From positions 1 through 45,815 of the forward strand of contig SXKJ01000006.1 of assembly GCA_005778115.1 (NCBI GenBank): a stretch of 45,815 bases of DNA, given 5' to 3'. Positions 8,042-16,971 of the stretch are shown here, in pieces. Below the pieces are notes generated by a model. The model had not been told where the DNA came from and searched no databases. It was given only the letters and a program-made list of their open reading frames with translations. The position numbers were made by a program, and so were the translations under genes. Every line of letters begins with the position of its first letter. The stretch's first letter is position 1. The stretch comes from Planctomyces sp. (GTDB taxonomy: Bacteria > Planctomycetota > Planctomycetia > Planctomycetales > Planctomycetaceae).

Positions 8042-9440
8042 TGTATCGCACCAGCCGATGCTGTGGTTCAAAGTATTCGGGTAGCAGGCTATCGACTTGC
8101 AGCAGCCCCTTGCGAGTCAGTCGAACCCGGCCGTCATCGACCTCTAGATATCCGGCGGCCTCTTGATTGCGGAGCGGTTCGGCGAACTCGGTCAGCACGT
8201 CGACGCCGAACTTGCGAGCGAATGGCTCGGCGTCGAGATGCCCTTCTTTCAGTTGCAGCACGAATTCGCGAATCAATAACTGATGTACCGTCGGTCGCCT
8301 CGCGCGGTTGATCGGCAACCGGCCCTCGGTCAGAACCGCCTTCTGGTATTCTTCGAGCCCGTCGTAGTTCTGGTAATGCACACCTTGCAGATGTCCGAAC
8401 GCGGAGACTCCCGACGCCAGCAGATCAGTGCCGCGAAACAGATTGTCGCGGTAGACGAACCGGTCGGTATCGAGGCTCTTCACGAACTCGTTCCCGCTGG
8501 AAATCTGATAGCCGGCGGTCAAGAACCGGTCCATCGCCTCGCTGACCCAGCGACGTTTCGTCGGCCAATCGGCCACCGGTGACGTGACGCCATGCTCACG
8601 CATTTCTTTGGAGATCAGCGTGTTGAACGGCAACTCCATCTGATAGACGGTGATGTTGTCCGGGCTGAGCTCAATCGCCTTCTCAACGCACCGCAACCAG
8701 TTCTCGTCTGTCTCGCCAATCATTCCGGCGATCAAGTCGATGTTGATCTGTGGAAAGCCGACCTGTTGGAGCCAGTCGTAGGCTCGGAAGATTTCCGGTG
8801 TGAGATGCGCCCGTCCGTTCTCCTCCAAGATCGCGTCGTTGAAGTTCTCCACCCCCAGCGAAACGCGCGTGACGCCGATTTCTTTCAGCGTCTTGACCTT
8901 CTCCAGGTTGAGCGTCCCCGGTTCGCACTCGAACGTGACCTCGTCCGCGTGATCCCACGAGATCGTTCGCCGCAACGTGTCGCGGAGAAACAGCAGTTGC
9001 TTTGAACTGAGATAACTCGGCGTCCCGCCCCCGAAGTACACGACTTCCAGTTGCCGCCCGCGCACCGCCGGTTGCTGTCCGATCAACTCAATCTCGCGGC
9101 CGAGCGACTCGACATACTGCTCGATGGCCGAGGCGTTTTGATTCGTGTAGACGCGGAAATAACAAAACTTGCACCGCTTCCGGCAAAACGGAATGTGCAA
9201 ATACAGCCCCAGCGGAACATCCCGATTCGGCTCGCTGGTGAACGCCGATTGAATCTCGCCAACCAAATCCGTCCGCCATTGCGAGAACGGCGGATAGTTC
9301 GACACGAAGTAACTGCCAACCTCTGTGGAGCCAACTGCTGGAGTGACCGTGGGAGTGGTCACCGGAAGTGCGGTCATTGGTGTCGCAGTTTGGGTATCAG
9401 TCATGGGAGTTTCCGTTGGATTTGTCACGGCGCGGCTCAT
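8037..9440 (-). CDS. HemN/HemW-type radical SAM protein
   Basis: Radical S-adenosylmethionine protein of 467 aa. The iron-sulfur cluster motif is CRKRCKFC (Cys86, 90, 93) within LYLHIPFC, followed by [10 protein letters not shown], which fits the coproporphyrinogen-oxidase-like family. The fourth cysteine of classical HemN/HemW (CxxxCxxCxC) is Phe95, so heme synthesis is not assured; lipid or polyketide roles are known for relatives. The first 35 residues are rich in Thr and Pro. ATG 9440 overlaps the TGA of the antitoxin gene (ATGA); ATG 9404 is an alternative. The last codon and stop lie in the palindrome at 7983-8041, so both gene ends border repeats. Confidence 0.88.
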   Translation of the reverse strand: MSRAVTNPTETPMTDTQTATPMTALPVTTPTVTPAVGSTEVGSYFVSNYPPFSQWRTDLVGEIQSAFTSEPNRDVPLGLYLHIPFCRKRCKFCYFRVYTNQNASAIEQYVESLGREIELIGQQPAVRGRQLEVVYFGGGTPSYLSSKQLLFLRDTLRRTISWDHADEVTFECEPGTLNLEKVKTLKEIGVTRVSLGVENFNDAILEENGRAHLTPEIFRAYDWLQQVGFPQINIDLIAGMIGETDENWLRCVEKAIELSPDNITVYQMELPFNTLISKEMREHGVTSPVADWPTKRRWVSEAMDRFLTAGYQISSGNEFVKSLDTDRFVYRDNLFRGTDLLASGVSAFGHLQGVHYQNYDGLEEYQKAVLTEGRLPINRARRPTVHQLLIREFVLQLKEGHLDAEPFARKFGVDVLTEFAEPLRNQEAAGYLEVDDGRVRLTRKGLLQVDSLLPEYFEPQHRLVRYT

Positions 9441-9709
9441 CCTAAAAAGCAATCCGTACCGCGACCGTTAGGGAGCGGCCCGCGCGGACCACTCCCTAAC
9501 GGTCGCGGTACGGAGAACTCCTCCCAAGAAACGACGTCATCGGGATTCTGTTCATGGTCCCGCAATCGGCCTTCAAGTTCCTGCTGCTGCGACTCGGTCA
9601 GTGGCGCTGTCCGCTGTGTCTGGGCGATGCTGTCCCAAATCTCTTCCACGAGCAACAACCGGTCTTCAACGCTCAGTTGGTCAATATGTAATTCAGTAAG
9701 CAAGGGCAT
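9437..9709 (-). CDS. Addiction-module antitoxin-like protein with a repeat-derived C-terminus
   Basis: Protein of 90 aa. Residues 1-65 resemble the short antitoxins of the putative addiction module component family ([19 protein letters not shown], then [13 protein letters not shown] and WEEF). GGAG at 9717-9720 sits 7 nt before ATG 9709, a strong initiation site. About 20 C-terminal residues ([19 protein letters not shown]) are encoded by the palindromic element at 9454-9513, which seems to have replaced the native end just after WEE. The stop overlaps the radical SAM start (ATGA). No RelE/ParE-type toxin gene is adjacent, so it is an orphan antitoxin or a remnant. Confidence 0.75.
   Translation of the reverse strand: MPLLTELHIDQLSVEDRLLLVEEIWDSIAQTQRTAPLTESQQQELEGRLRDHEQNPDDVVSWEEFSVPRPLGSGPRGPLPNGRGTDCFLG
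9454..9513. repeat. Palindromic element with 22-nt perfect arms inside the antitoxin gene
   Basis: Arms 9454-9475 and 9492-9513 are exact complements. This is the second copy of the GTACCGCGACC family (first at 7369-7424). It is read through in frame by the antitoxin gene. Confidence 0.95.
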
Positions 9710-9761
9710 CGACGGTCTCCATTCATGAACTCGGATCAATCCCATTGGCATCGCGGTCGAA

Positions 9762-10011
9762 CTACTTCGGTGCAAATTCGGAACGCGCATACGACTCCAA
9801 GAAACCACACTCGACACACCGAAATGTTGCCACGGGAAGTTTTGGGCTGCTCCAAATACCCTTCACGCCGGTCCAAATTGATTTTTTTTGGCGGGCCTTC
9901 CATCCACTGGCTGATGACGGTGTGATCAAAGCCAAGGTTTGCGGGACCAGGGACAAATCCCTACCTCATTTCACTTTTGCATTTGGGGCAAATCAACGAG
10001 TTGTCGTGCAA
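9762..10011 (-). pseudogene. Broken small zinc-ribbon protein (DUF6487-like)
   Basis: Read from a TTG at 10011 that has GGGAG 8 nt upstream, the frame gives [10 protein letters not shown], an amber TAG (9963-9961), then GFVPG...QWMEGPPKK. After a run of eight A residues (minus strand, near 9883-9890), the frame one base over continues KSIWTGVKG...[14 protein letters not shown] to a stop at 9762. Joined, it has the CPxC...CxxCG layout and length (about 80 aa) of small planctomycete zinc-ribbon proteins. Two defects (TAG and one extra A) separate it from an intact gene. It starts 23 nt after the beta-propeller gene on the same strand. Decay, homopolymer sequencing error or slippage could explain it. 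Confidence 0.6.
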
Positions 10012-10033
10012 GCCACCGGCTCCCTGCTGAATT

Positions 10034-11290
10034 TCATTCGCCGAAACAAATCAAAGCTCCGTCGTTTCCCTCGGCACCGATCACGAGGTATCCCTCGCCG
10101 ACGGCTGGCGAAGCGGAAAGCCCTCGACCGGGGACCTGGTGCTTCTCGATCAGCTTACCGTCGGCGAGTTTGACTTCGTACAGGAAACCGTCCTTCGACC
10201 CGACGAACACTCGATCGCCGACGACGACCGGGGAGCTGTTGACTTGGCCGCGAGTCGCCAGCTTCCAGATTCCCTTGCCGGTGGTTCGGTCGATGGCGTG
10301 GAGTTGTTTGTCTTGGCCGCCGATCAGCACCAGCTTGTCGGTCAGCGCGGCCGACGAGTGAAACGGTTCGGAACGCTGCGGGTCGCTGTAGCGCCAGAGG
10401 ATTTCTTTCTTGCGCCAGTCGAGGCAGATGACTTCGCTCTCGTGCGTGCCGACATACAGCAGATCGCCGCTGACGGCCGGTGAGGCGATCAGAAATCGTT
10501 CCAGAGGCATGTCGGTCTCTTGCTCGCCGGTTTCGATGTTGATGACGCGCATGTGCTGATCGCAGCCGGTCACGAACGTGTGCTTGCCGGAAACCGCCGG
10601 AGAACCATTCACGCGGTCCTCGGTTTGATACTGCCAGAGCTTCTCGCCATCGGTTGCCTTCACGCAGTACAGCGAGCTGTCATACGAGCCGAAGATCAAC
10701 CGATCGCCGACGACATTCGCCGACGCGATGATTTGCCCGTTCGATGCGAACGTCCATTTCTTCTTACCGGTCTTGCGGTCGATCGCGTGAAAGACACCGT
10801 CCTCGTCGCCGGCAAACACTCCGTCCGCGGTGACAGTCGGAGACGATTGAAAGCCGGGGAGGAACGAATTCTTCTCGACCTTATCGAGCGTGCGATACGA
10901 CCACACGATCTCGCCGGTGGAAAGTTTTAGACAGAGCATCTCGCCGGTGAGCGCTCCGACGTAAACGTGCTCGCCGACAATCGCGGCCGTCGAGGTGAAT
11001 CCATCCTTCGATGTGATCTTCCACTTTTGTTTGAGTTTCTGCGGCAGCGGACTGCTCGCGACACCCGCCAAGTCTGCCGTACGTCGAAACGTCGGCCAAC
11101 TGGTGTCGAGCTTCGTCGATTTCGCCTCTTGGGCTGTTGCGGTCATCGACGACGACAACCAAGCGACCGCGAAGAGCGAAATCAAAAAGCGGTATAACGG
11201 CTGTCGGCGATCAGCGATCGGCTGTCGGCCGGAACTGCCTTCCCTAGCCCCTAGCCCCCAACCCCTAGCCCCTCTTCTTACATTGCGCAT
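10034..11290 (-). CDS. PQQ-like beta-propeller repeat protein, secreted
   Basis: Protein of up to 418 aa built of repeated blades with the pattern VGDxVYVGxxDGxLYCLDxxTGExxW (for example [22 protein letters not shown]), as in BamB-like or PQQ-dehydrogenase-like propellers. A hydrophobic segment ([20 protein letters not shown]) is a signal peptide, so it acts outside the cytoplasm. ATG 11290 has GGAG 8 nt upstream and overlaps the end of the alcohol dehydrogenase gene. The first 34 codons it adds come from repeat DNA (11190-11277), so a later start such as TTG 11185 is possible. No dehydrogenase active-site residues are evident, so it may be structural or a binding protein. Confidence 0.85.
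   Translation of the reverse strand: MRNVRRGARGWGLGAREGSSGRQPIADRRQPLYRFLISLFAVAWLSSSMTATAQEAKSTKLDTSWPTFRRTADLAGVASSPLPQKLKQKWKITSKDGFTSTAAIVGEHVYVGALTGEMLCLKLSTGEIVWSYRTLDKVEKNSFLPGFQSSPTVTADGVFAGDEDGVFHAIDRKTGKKKWTFASNGQIIASANVVGDRLIFGSYDSSLYCVKATDGEKLWQYQTEDRVNGSPAVSGKHTFVTGCDQHMRVINIETGEQETDMPLERFLIASPAVSGDLLYVGTHESEVICLDWRKKEILWRYSDPQRSEPFHSSAALTDKLVLIGGQDKQLHAIDRTTGKGIWKLATRGQVNSSPVVVGDRVFVGSKDGFLYEVKLADGKLIEKHQVPGRGLSASPAVGEGYLVIGAEGNDGALICFGE
11190..11277. repeat. Repeat tract: GGTATAACGGCTGTCGGC element plus CCCCTAG tandem units
   Basis: Positions 11190-11233 carry GGTATAACGGCTGTCGGC followed by a near-repeat of ATCGGCTGTCGGCC. The same sequence recurs near 35203-35257 and, on the other strand, at 27128-27165. 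Positions 11246-11276 are irregular direct repeats of CCCCTAG. The tract is read through by the N-terminus of the beta-propeller gene if ATG 11290 is used. Confidence 0.7.
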
Positions 11291-12489
11291 TCGTAAAGCT
11301 CCTGCAAGCTAGTGACGTCGACCGGACGCGGGTTGAACTTGGCCGTCCATTGAGCGGCGGCCTCCGCAGCCATGACGGGGATCATTTTCTGACTGACACC
11401 GCACGCTGCCAAGCTGGTGGGCAGATCGACCAGTTTCGCGAGTTCGACCATGCGAGCCGCCAGAATCCTGCCCGCTTGAGGATCGTCGGCCGAGCAGAGT
11501 CCCGCATCGGCCGCCAGCTCTCCATAAAGGCCATTGGTCGCTCCGGCATTAAACCGAATCACCTGTGGCAGCATCACGGCGATGGCCACACCGTGCGTCA
11601 ATCCGAAATGCGCCGACAGCGGGTTCGCCAGCGCGTGAGTTGCACCGAGCATAGAATTCTCAATTGCCGCGCCGGCGAAGTGTGCTCCTAACAGCATCGC
11701 TCCGGCGTCGGTCAGAAGAGTAGTTTCATCGGTGTGCCCCGGTTGCTCCTCGCAGATGACTGCGGGAAAAGCCATCGACAGCAACTGCCACGCGCGGCGG
11801 CTGAACCGTTGTGAGATCGCGGTCCGAGCCGTCGTGACATGTGCTTCGATCGCATGGCTGATGGCATCAATGCCCGTGGCGGCGCAGACGGACTGCGGCA
11901 TCGAGAGTGTCAGTTCGGGGTCCAGGATGGCGATTCTGGCGGCGGCTTTCTTGTCGCCGCAGGCCATCTTCATGTGAGTTTGTGAATCGGCGATGAGCGC
12001 GAACGACTGAGCCTCGCTGCCCGTGCCGGCCGTCGTGGGAATGGCGATTAGCGGCAGCATTGGTTTCGGCGCTTTGCCGAATCCCCAATAGTCCTCCATG
12101 CGTCCGCCGTTGGTCATCAGAAAGTTGATCCCCTTCGCGCAGTCCATACTGCTGCCGCCCCCCAGACCCACGATCAAGTCGATCTGTGCCTGCTGAGCGA
12201 CCCGCAAACCACGATCGACATCGGCGGTGGTCGGATCGTGTTGCACCTCATCGAAGACGGTCACTTGCAGGCCGGCCGCTTTCAGCGATTCGACCGCGTG
12301 CTGCTCATGGCCTGCTCGTGCCAAACCTTGGTCCGTGACGAGCAGCACACGCTGGCCCTTCAGCTCGCGAGCCAAATCCCCCAGCCGCTTCGAGGTTCCC
12401 GGTCCAAACAGGACTTGAGTCTCACTGCTTGTCAAAGACACCGTCCCCGCCGATTCATCCAGATTGTCGAGCAAGTCCAGCGCAGTCAT
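11278..12489 (-). CDS. Iron-containing alcohol dehydrogenase
   Basis: Group III alcohol dehydrogenase of 403 aa that would interconvert an alcohol and an aldehyde or ketone with NAD(P)H in the cytoplasm. Visible are the nucleotide-binding [13 protein letters not shown], the TTAGTGSE stretch, and the metal-binding region with Asp ([14 protein letters not shown]) and the histidines of [19 protein letters not shown]. The length is normal. The frame reaches a GTG at 12528, but ATG 12489 gives the usual N-terminus; neither has a clear ribosome-binding site. Its 3' end overlaps the beta-propeller gene by 13 nt. Confidence 0.92.
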   Translation of the reverse strand: MTALDLLDNLDESAGTVSLTSSETQVLFGPGTSKRLGDLARELKGQRVLLVTDQGLARAGHEQHAVESLKAAGLQVTVFDEVQHDPTTADVDRGLRVAQQAQIDLIVGLGGGSSMDCAKGINFLMTNGGRMEDYWGFGKAPKPMLPLIAIPTTAGTGSEAQSFALIADSQTHMKMACGDKKAAARIAILDPELTLSMPQSVCAATGIDAISHAIEAHVTTARTAISQRFSRRAWQLLSMAFPAVICEEQPGHTDETTLLTDAGAMLLGAHFAGAAIENSMLGATHALANPLSAHFGLTHGVAIAVMLPQVIRFNAGATNGLYGELAADAGLCSADDPQAGRILAARMVELAKLVDLPTSLAACGVSQKMIPVMAAEAAAQWTAKFNPRPVDVTSLQELYECAM

Positions 12490-12657
12490 GCGGAAACTCG
12501 TCGGAGGGCGGTTGAGGTGGGAGGACACCAGGCAGGAACGCTCAGCGAGCGTGACATGATTCTACGGCGTTTCAAAGGCTACGGCCAAGTCTGTTCGCCG
12601 AGTCCGGGCGAATGCCGTCCGCCGATCGCCGACCCGCCGCGGCGGGTGATACCGTTT

Positions 12658-13383
12658 TCACGAAGCTGGCAACGTAAAGCAGATCGAAGTCCCGGAGCCA
12701 ACTGTGGACTCTGCCCAAATCGTCCCGCCATGACGTTGCACGATTCGCTGAGCGACCGCCAAGCCCGCTCCAACCCCTGGCACGTCCGAATGACAACGCT
12801 GAAACATCTGAAATACTCGCTCCAGATGCTGCGGTGCGATACCGCGTCCGTTGTCGGTCCACCGAAACAGCCACATCGCTCGCGAACCTGTTTGAGACGA
12901 GGCCGCTTGCTCCGCCGAAAGACAGACCCGCAGCGGTTCTTCCCGGCGAAACTTGAGCGAGTTCTCCAGCAACTCAGACAGCAACTGCGCGAGTTGTTTC
13001 GCGTCCGTCAGCACGACCGGGAGTTGGTCTTGTTCAGCGATTGCGGCGGCCTCGTGAAGTCGTGACGTTGCGGCGGCTTTCACCGACTGCCACACCTCAG
13101 CGACATTCGTTGGCGAAAGGGGCTGTCCGCGCGATTCGATGCGTGAGTATGCCAGCAAGCCATCCAGTTGGGCTTGAAGATCGGTCGCCCCTTTGGACAT
13201 CAGTCGCAAAAAGTTTTGACCGTCGGCATCGAGCGCCTCGGAATATCGCCGAGTCAGCAAATCCGCGAATCCCTTGATCGCCCGAGCCGACGCACCCAGG
13301 TCATGCGACACCGCATAGACCAGTTCTTGCAGCGACTGCTCGGCAGGCTTCGCGGCGTTCGGCGGAAGATTGGGGGTTGGCAT
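12658..13383 (-). CDS. Soluble sensor histidine kinase, HisKA plus HATPase
   Basis: Histidine kinase core of 241 aa without transmembrane or sensor domain. The H-box is AVSHDLG with the phosphorylated His27, followed by the dimerisation helices, N-box ELLENSLKF, G1 box WTDNGRGIAP and a G2 region GVGAGLAVAQRIVQRHGG. It resembles the bacteriophytochrome-type kinase core. It faces a second soluble kinase gene (13760-14569) transcribed the other way. No response regulator lies in the window, so the partner is elsewhere. Confidence 0.9.
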   Translation of the reverse strand: MPTPNLPPNAAKPAEQSLQELVYAVSHDLGASARAIKGFADLLTRRYSEALDADGQNFLRLMSKGATDLQAQLDGLLAYSRIESRGQPLSPTNVAEVWQSVKAAATSRLHEAAAIAEQDQLPVVLTDAKQLAQLLSELLENSLKFRREEPLRVCLSAEQAASSQTGSRAMWLFRWTDNGRGIAPQHLERVFQMFQRCHSDVPGVGAGLAVAQRIVQRHGGTIWAESTVGSGTSICFTLPAS

Positions 13384-13759
13384 GGAGTCGGCTCGTGGGG
13401 CAGGTTTTCAATCTGCCAGTCCAGGCATCAAAGGCGATTCAACTGTCGGGAACCAGAACTTCACTGGCAGGTTGAAAAACTGCCCCACGATATCGCCGTC
13501 GCGGATTTCGCTCGTCCCCGAAACCGGCAAAGTTTGACATGCCTCGCCCAACCGCGCCGGTTCTGTGGATTGCTCTGGCGGAACAACGTGTCCCTCAAAC
13601 CAGGCAATGTTCTGGCGAGTCGCATTGGCTCGTCCGGCGCGTGAAGAGATGCCGGTTGTCCCTCCGATACCGACTAGAGAACCCCCATCGTGGCCGACGC
13701 TGCCAGCGTCGGTCCCGGATGCTGGCAGCATCCGCCACGACGACATGGAAAGTCACGAC
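13384..13759. other. Divergent intergenic region between two kinase genes, with two palindromes
   Basis: No credible gene was seen. One palindrome has 27-nt arms at 13394-13420 and 13463-13489 (GTGGGGCAG type, two mismatches). Another has 22-nt arms at 13689-13710 and 13718-13739 (CGTGGCCGACGCTGCCAGC type, three mismatches); a related sequence is at 28727-28776. The region must hold promoters for both kinases, but none was identified with confidence. Confidence 0.6.
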
Positions 13760-14569
13760 ATGACAGAACCGCTCACTCCTTCCACCGAAGTCGAAGCATT
13801 GCGACAGGAAGTCGCGACCTTGCGACACAAGCTGCTGCAATCGCAGCGGCTGAGCACCGTTGGAGCGCTAGCTTCGTCGGTGACGCACGAGTTCAACAAC
13901 ATCCTCACGACGGTTATCAACTACGCGAAGATGGGCTTGCGTCACAAGGACGCGAACTCGCGCGATAAATCATTCGACAAGATCCTCGCTGCCGGTCAGC
14001 GAGCCGCGAAGATCACCACCGGCATGTTGTCCTACGCTCGTGGCCGAGGCGACCGCCGCGAGCCGTATGACCTCGTCACGCTCGTGCAAGAAGTGCTGGT
14101 GCTGGTCGAGAAGGACTTGCAGATGCACCGTGCCCGGCTGGAGACGAACTTCGCCGAACATCCGCAAGCCGAAATCAACCCCGGTCAAATTCAACAAGTC
14201 CTGTTGAATCTCATCATCAACGCCCGGCAAGCCATGCCGAATGGCGGACGACTGTTGATCTCGGTCACTTCTAATCGCGAGTCCGGCTTCGCTGAGATCG
14301 GCGTCCGAGACAGCGGCTGTGGCATCGCGCCCGAACAATTGAAGAAAATCTTTGACCCGTTCTTCTCAACCAAACAAGCTGACGAGAATGGCCAAGGGGG
14401 CAGCGGCCTCGGCTTGTCGTTGTGCCGCGAAGTCATCGAAGCCCATCACGGCCGCATCCGCGTCGAAAGCACCGTCGGCGTCGGCACGCAGTTCACGCTC
14501 AAGCTGCCGTTGGTGGCGGCAACCGCCGGGGCAATCGGGCCGACCAAAGCGATGCAGAAGGTCGGCTGA
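13760..14569 (+). CDS. Soluble sensor histidine kinase, NtrB-like
   Basis: Kinase of 269 aa with a short coiled coil (residues 8-30) in front of the H-box SVTHEFNNILT (His43), typical of the NtrB/HWE-like group that often sits on PAS domains. N-box NLIINARQAMP, G1 VRDSGCGIAP, F-box FDPFFSTK and G2 GGSGLGLSLCREVIEAHHG are all intact. There is no sensory or membrane domain. GGAAAG upstream favours ATG 13760 over ATG 13745; the frame continues upstream without coding character. It is divergent from the kinase at 12658-13383; the two may form a regulatory pair, by inference. Confidence 0.9.
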   Translation: MTEPLTPSTEVEALRQEVATLRHKLLQSQRLSTVGALASSVTHEFNNILTTVINYAKMGLRHKDANSRDKSFDKILAAGQRAAKITTGMLSYARGRGDRREPYDLVTLVQEVLVLVEKDLQMHRARLETNFAEHPQAEINPGQIQQVLLNLIINARQAMPNGGRLLISVTSNRESGFAEIGVRDSGCGIAPEQLKKIFDPFFSTKQADENGQGGSGLGLSLCREVIEAHHGRIRVESTVGVGTQFTLKLPLVAATAGAIGPTKAMQKVG

Positions 14570-14571
14570 AT

Positions 14572-14625
14572 GTAGACGGCTCACTCCGTGAGCCGAACAT
14601 TCCGCTCACGGAGTGAGCGGTCTAC
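14572..14625. repeat. GTAG/CTAC element, 22-nt arms
   Basis: Arms 14572-14593 and 14604-14625 pair with one mismatch; each arm also folds on itself (CTCACTCCGTGAG). It starts 2 nt after the kinase stop and ends 9 nt before the M81 start, so it fills the gap between the two genes. Confidence 0.92.
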
Positions 14626-14634
14626 GATGCCGCC

Positions 14635-16209
14635 ATGCGACGCCGAGTCCTTATCGCTGGCCTGTTTCACGAAACGCACACGTTCTTGACCGAGCGGACT
14701 CCGTGGTCCGCCTTCTCCGTGCGGCGTGGCACTGAATTCTTCGCCGCGCGCGGAGACGGCTCACCGCTCGCCGGAGTGTTGGAGATCGCCGACGAGCGCG
14801 GCTGGGAAGTGATCCCGACCATCGACGCGCGAGCCACACCCAGCGGCACTGTCGAAGACAGCGTGTTCGAGCAATTCTGGTCCGAACTCCGAGCCACGGC
14901 TGAGCCAGCGCTCCAGCAAGGTCTCGACGGCATCTATCTCGTCCTGCATGGCGCGATGGCCACAGCGACCATTCTCGATCCGGAAGGGGAATTGATCCGC
15001 CGCTTGCGGGCGCTTCCGGGCGGCTATGAAGTCCCCATCGGCGGGGTGCTCGATCTTCACGGAAACATCTCACGCGAGTTCGCCGAAGCAACGCAGTCGT
15101 TCGTTGCCTATCGCAAGAATCCGCACACCGACGCCTGCGAAGCTGCTCGTGACGGCGCGAGATTGCTCGACCGCGTAATAAACTCTGATCGCTGGCCCGT
15201 CACGTTGTACGCCGCACCGGGCATCGTCTGGCCGCCCACCGGAGTGAGCACGCAGGACGAACCAATGCGTGTGCTCGAAGACCTCGCCCGCGAGATTGAA
15301 CGCGAGCATCCCGACATCGCCGCGGTGAGTGTCTTCGCCAGCTATTCGTTCGCTGACACCCCCGACACGGGCGTGTCATTCCTGGCCGTGACCTTTGGTG
15401 ATCCGAACGAAGCCCGCCGCGCGCTCCAGTCACTCTGCGACGAAGCTCTACGCCGACGTGAGCAGGGCAACGTCGTGCCGCCGTCACTCGCCAGCGTGAT
15501 TCCGACAATTCAGGCTGAGGTCGCACGCGGCGAAACGCCCGTCCTTATCGTCGAACCGTCCGACAACATTGGTGGCGGAGCATCCGGCGACATCACCCAT
15601 GTGTTTCGTGCTCTGGCCGCGCACGGCATCGGGAACTCGGCCGTCATCATCAACGATCCTGTCGCGGTCGCGGAAGTAAGCTCACGGCCGATTGGCTGGC
15701 GCGGGTCGCTGACATTCGGCGGCCGCAGTGATTCGCGATTTGATTCCCCGGTGACGTTCGATGTCGAATTGCTCTCCGTCAGCGACGGCCAATTCACGTT
15801 GGAGGACCGACACAGCCATCTGGCCTCAATGTGCGGAGTCCAAATCGACATGGGGGCCTGCGTCGTTGTTCGTTTCGTAGGTCAGCCTTTCCAGGCTGAC
15901 CAGTCCGGAGACACGAGCGTCCAACGCGGAACGGGTCAGCCTGGAATGGCTGACCTACAGGGGATTCGCATCCTGTTGACTAGTCGCAAGACACCGCCGT
16001 TCGATCTCGGCCAACTTCGCAGTCAGGGGATCACTCCTGAGTTACTGTCCGTGATCGGCGTCAAAGCGGCGGTCGCGCATCGCCAAGCCTACGATCCGAT
16101 TGCCAAGCACAGCCACACCGTCAACACGCTTGGCCCCTGCACCAGCGATTTACCTTCGTTGCCGTTCGAGCACATTCGCCGGCCGGTGTTTCCGCTCGAT
16201 CGTTCGTAG
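14635..16209 (+). CDS. M81 family metallopeptidase (MlrC/microcystinase-like) with a repeat-encoded insert
   Basis: Protein of 524 aa in the MlrC family of zinc metallopeptidases. The N-terminal HETHTF (12-17), LHGAM, VLDLHGN (Asp140, His142) and NPHTD (His164, Asp166) carry the likely metal ligands; the C-terminal domain ends in LTSRKTPPFDLGQLRSQGI. Residues 415-442 are encoded by the palindromic element at 15877-15958, inserted in frame between VVVRF and IRILLTSRK, so the protein is about 28 residues longer than the surrounding alignment would predict. No signal peptide is evident. The ATG follows directly on another palindrome and has no clear ribosome-binding site. Confidence 0.88.
   Translation: MRRRVLIAGLFHETHTFLTERTPWSAFSVRRGTEFFAARGDGSPLAGVLEIADERGWEVIPTIDARATPSGTVEDSVFEQFWSELRATAEPALQQGLDGIYLVLHGAMATATILDPEGELIRRLRALPGGYEVPIGGVLDLHGNISREFAEATQSFVAYRKNPHTDACEAARDGARLLDRVINSDRWPVTLYAAPGIVWPPTGVSTQDEPMRVLEDLAREIEREHPDIAAVSVFASYSFADTPDTGVSFLAVTFGDPNEARRALQSLCDEALRRREQGNVVPPSLASVIPTIQAEVARGETPVLIVEPSDNIGGGASGDITHVFRALAAHGIGNSAVIINDPVAVAEVSSRPIGWRGSLTFGGRSDSRFDSPVTFDVELLSVSDGQFTLEDRHSHLASMCGVQIDMGACVVVRFVGQPFQADQSGDTSVQRGTGQPGMADLQGIRILLTSRKTPPFDLGQLRSQGITPELLSVIGVKAAVAHRQAYDPIAKHSHTVNTLGPCTSDLPSLPFEHIRRPVFPLDRS
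15877..15958. repeat. GTAG/CTAC element inserted in the M81 reading frame
   Basis: Arms 15877-15900 and 15935-15958 pair at 23 of 24 positions (GTAGGTCAGCC...CCAGGCTGAC). The element has no in-frame stop in the M81 frame and its net length keeps that frame. Confidence 0.95.
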
Positions 16210-16224
16210 AAATGAAAGAACCAA

Positions 16225-16416
16225 ATGGACAAGAAGATTAAGAAGCGAGTCGATGTATTGCGGAGCAACTTGCAGCGACTCCGCCAACAGCTCTCTGGAG
16301 CGCAGCAACAAAAGGATGACATGGAAGAGGCACTGACTCTCAAAAAGCAGATCGCCACGGTCGAGGCCGAACTGAAATCGCTCACGGAAGGGCAAAGCCC
16401 GAGTTCAAAACCGTAG
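16225..16416 (+). CDS. Small coiled-coil protein, UVR-motif-like
   Basis: A 63-residue, highly charged helical protein. The part QQQKDDMEEALTLKKQIATV resembles the UVR motif found in UvrB, UvrC and McsA, where it mediates helical pairing. AAAGAA precedes ATG 16225 by 4-5 nt. It starts 16 nt after the M81 gene on the same strand. Function unknown; an adaptor or structural role is a guess. Codon use and the clean start suggest a real gene. Confidence 0.6.
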   Translation: MDKKIKKRVDVLRSNLQRLRQQLSGAQQQKDDMEEALTLKKQIATVEAELKSLTEGQSPSSKP

Positions 16417-16449
16417 GTCAGTTGGAATTCTTTGCGGAGCCGAGAACCG

Positions 16450-16923
16450 ATGGCTGTCGGGCGAGTGAATTATGGTTCGTGGTTCTTCCGCGTTCTTGGT
16501 TGGGACGGCCTCTTGCCGGTCTGCATCGTGCTGATACCGACTTTGGTCAAAATCCTGATCCCCAACAATCGTGGTGCCATCGAGGCAACGGGAGTGTTAC
16601 TCCCCATCGCAGCGTTTTTCGTTCGCCTTTTCATTGGGCTACGCCATATCGCTTCGAATCACTGTGCGGTCTCAGTGCGGGGCTTTCAGTATTGTGTTTT
16701 TTGTCTCGGCATTTTTCTTTTAGTCTGCGTTGATGCGCTTTTGATTCTTTCTCAGGAAATGCCCAAGGGAGCGATGTTCGTCACCAGGACCGACTATGTT
16801 GTGTTCGCGATCCTGATTTCCATCTATCTGACGTCGATGACGTTTGCGATGTATCCAGGGCGAGTGCAATCGCCCGACGACACGGGTTGGCTTGATGACG
16901 CCTTCAGCGACCAAGAATCATGA
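16450..16923 (+). CDS. Hypothetical membrane protein
   Basis: A 157-residue protein with about four hydrophobic segments (near 18-35, 48-64, 80-98 and 118-136), so probably an inner-membrane protein. No family was recognised. The ATG at 16450 is preferred to an in-frame TTG at 16432; GGAG at 16435-16438 is rather far upstream. Its AT content is higher than that of its neighbours, which may mean weak constraint or transfer. It overlaps no other credible gene and precedes the PLP protein by 48 nt. Confidence 0.55.
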   Translation: MAVGRVNYGSWFFRVLGWDGLLPVCIVLIPTLVKILIPNNRGAIEATGVLLPIAAFFVRLFIGLRHIASNHCAVSVRGFQYCVFCLGIFLLVCVDALLILSQEMPKGAMFVTRTDYVVFAILISIYLTSMTFAMYPGRVQSPDDTGWLDDAFSDQES

Positions 16924-16971
16924 GGCGACCGATCTCCTGCTCGAACTCAAACTTCTCCGAGAGCGCTCACG

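Noticed and set aside
9745..10173. Plus-strand frame as a missing toxin partner for the antitoxin
   Set aside because: It shows no RelE/ParE features and lies opposite the zinc-ribbon remnant and the beta-propeller gene end.
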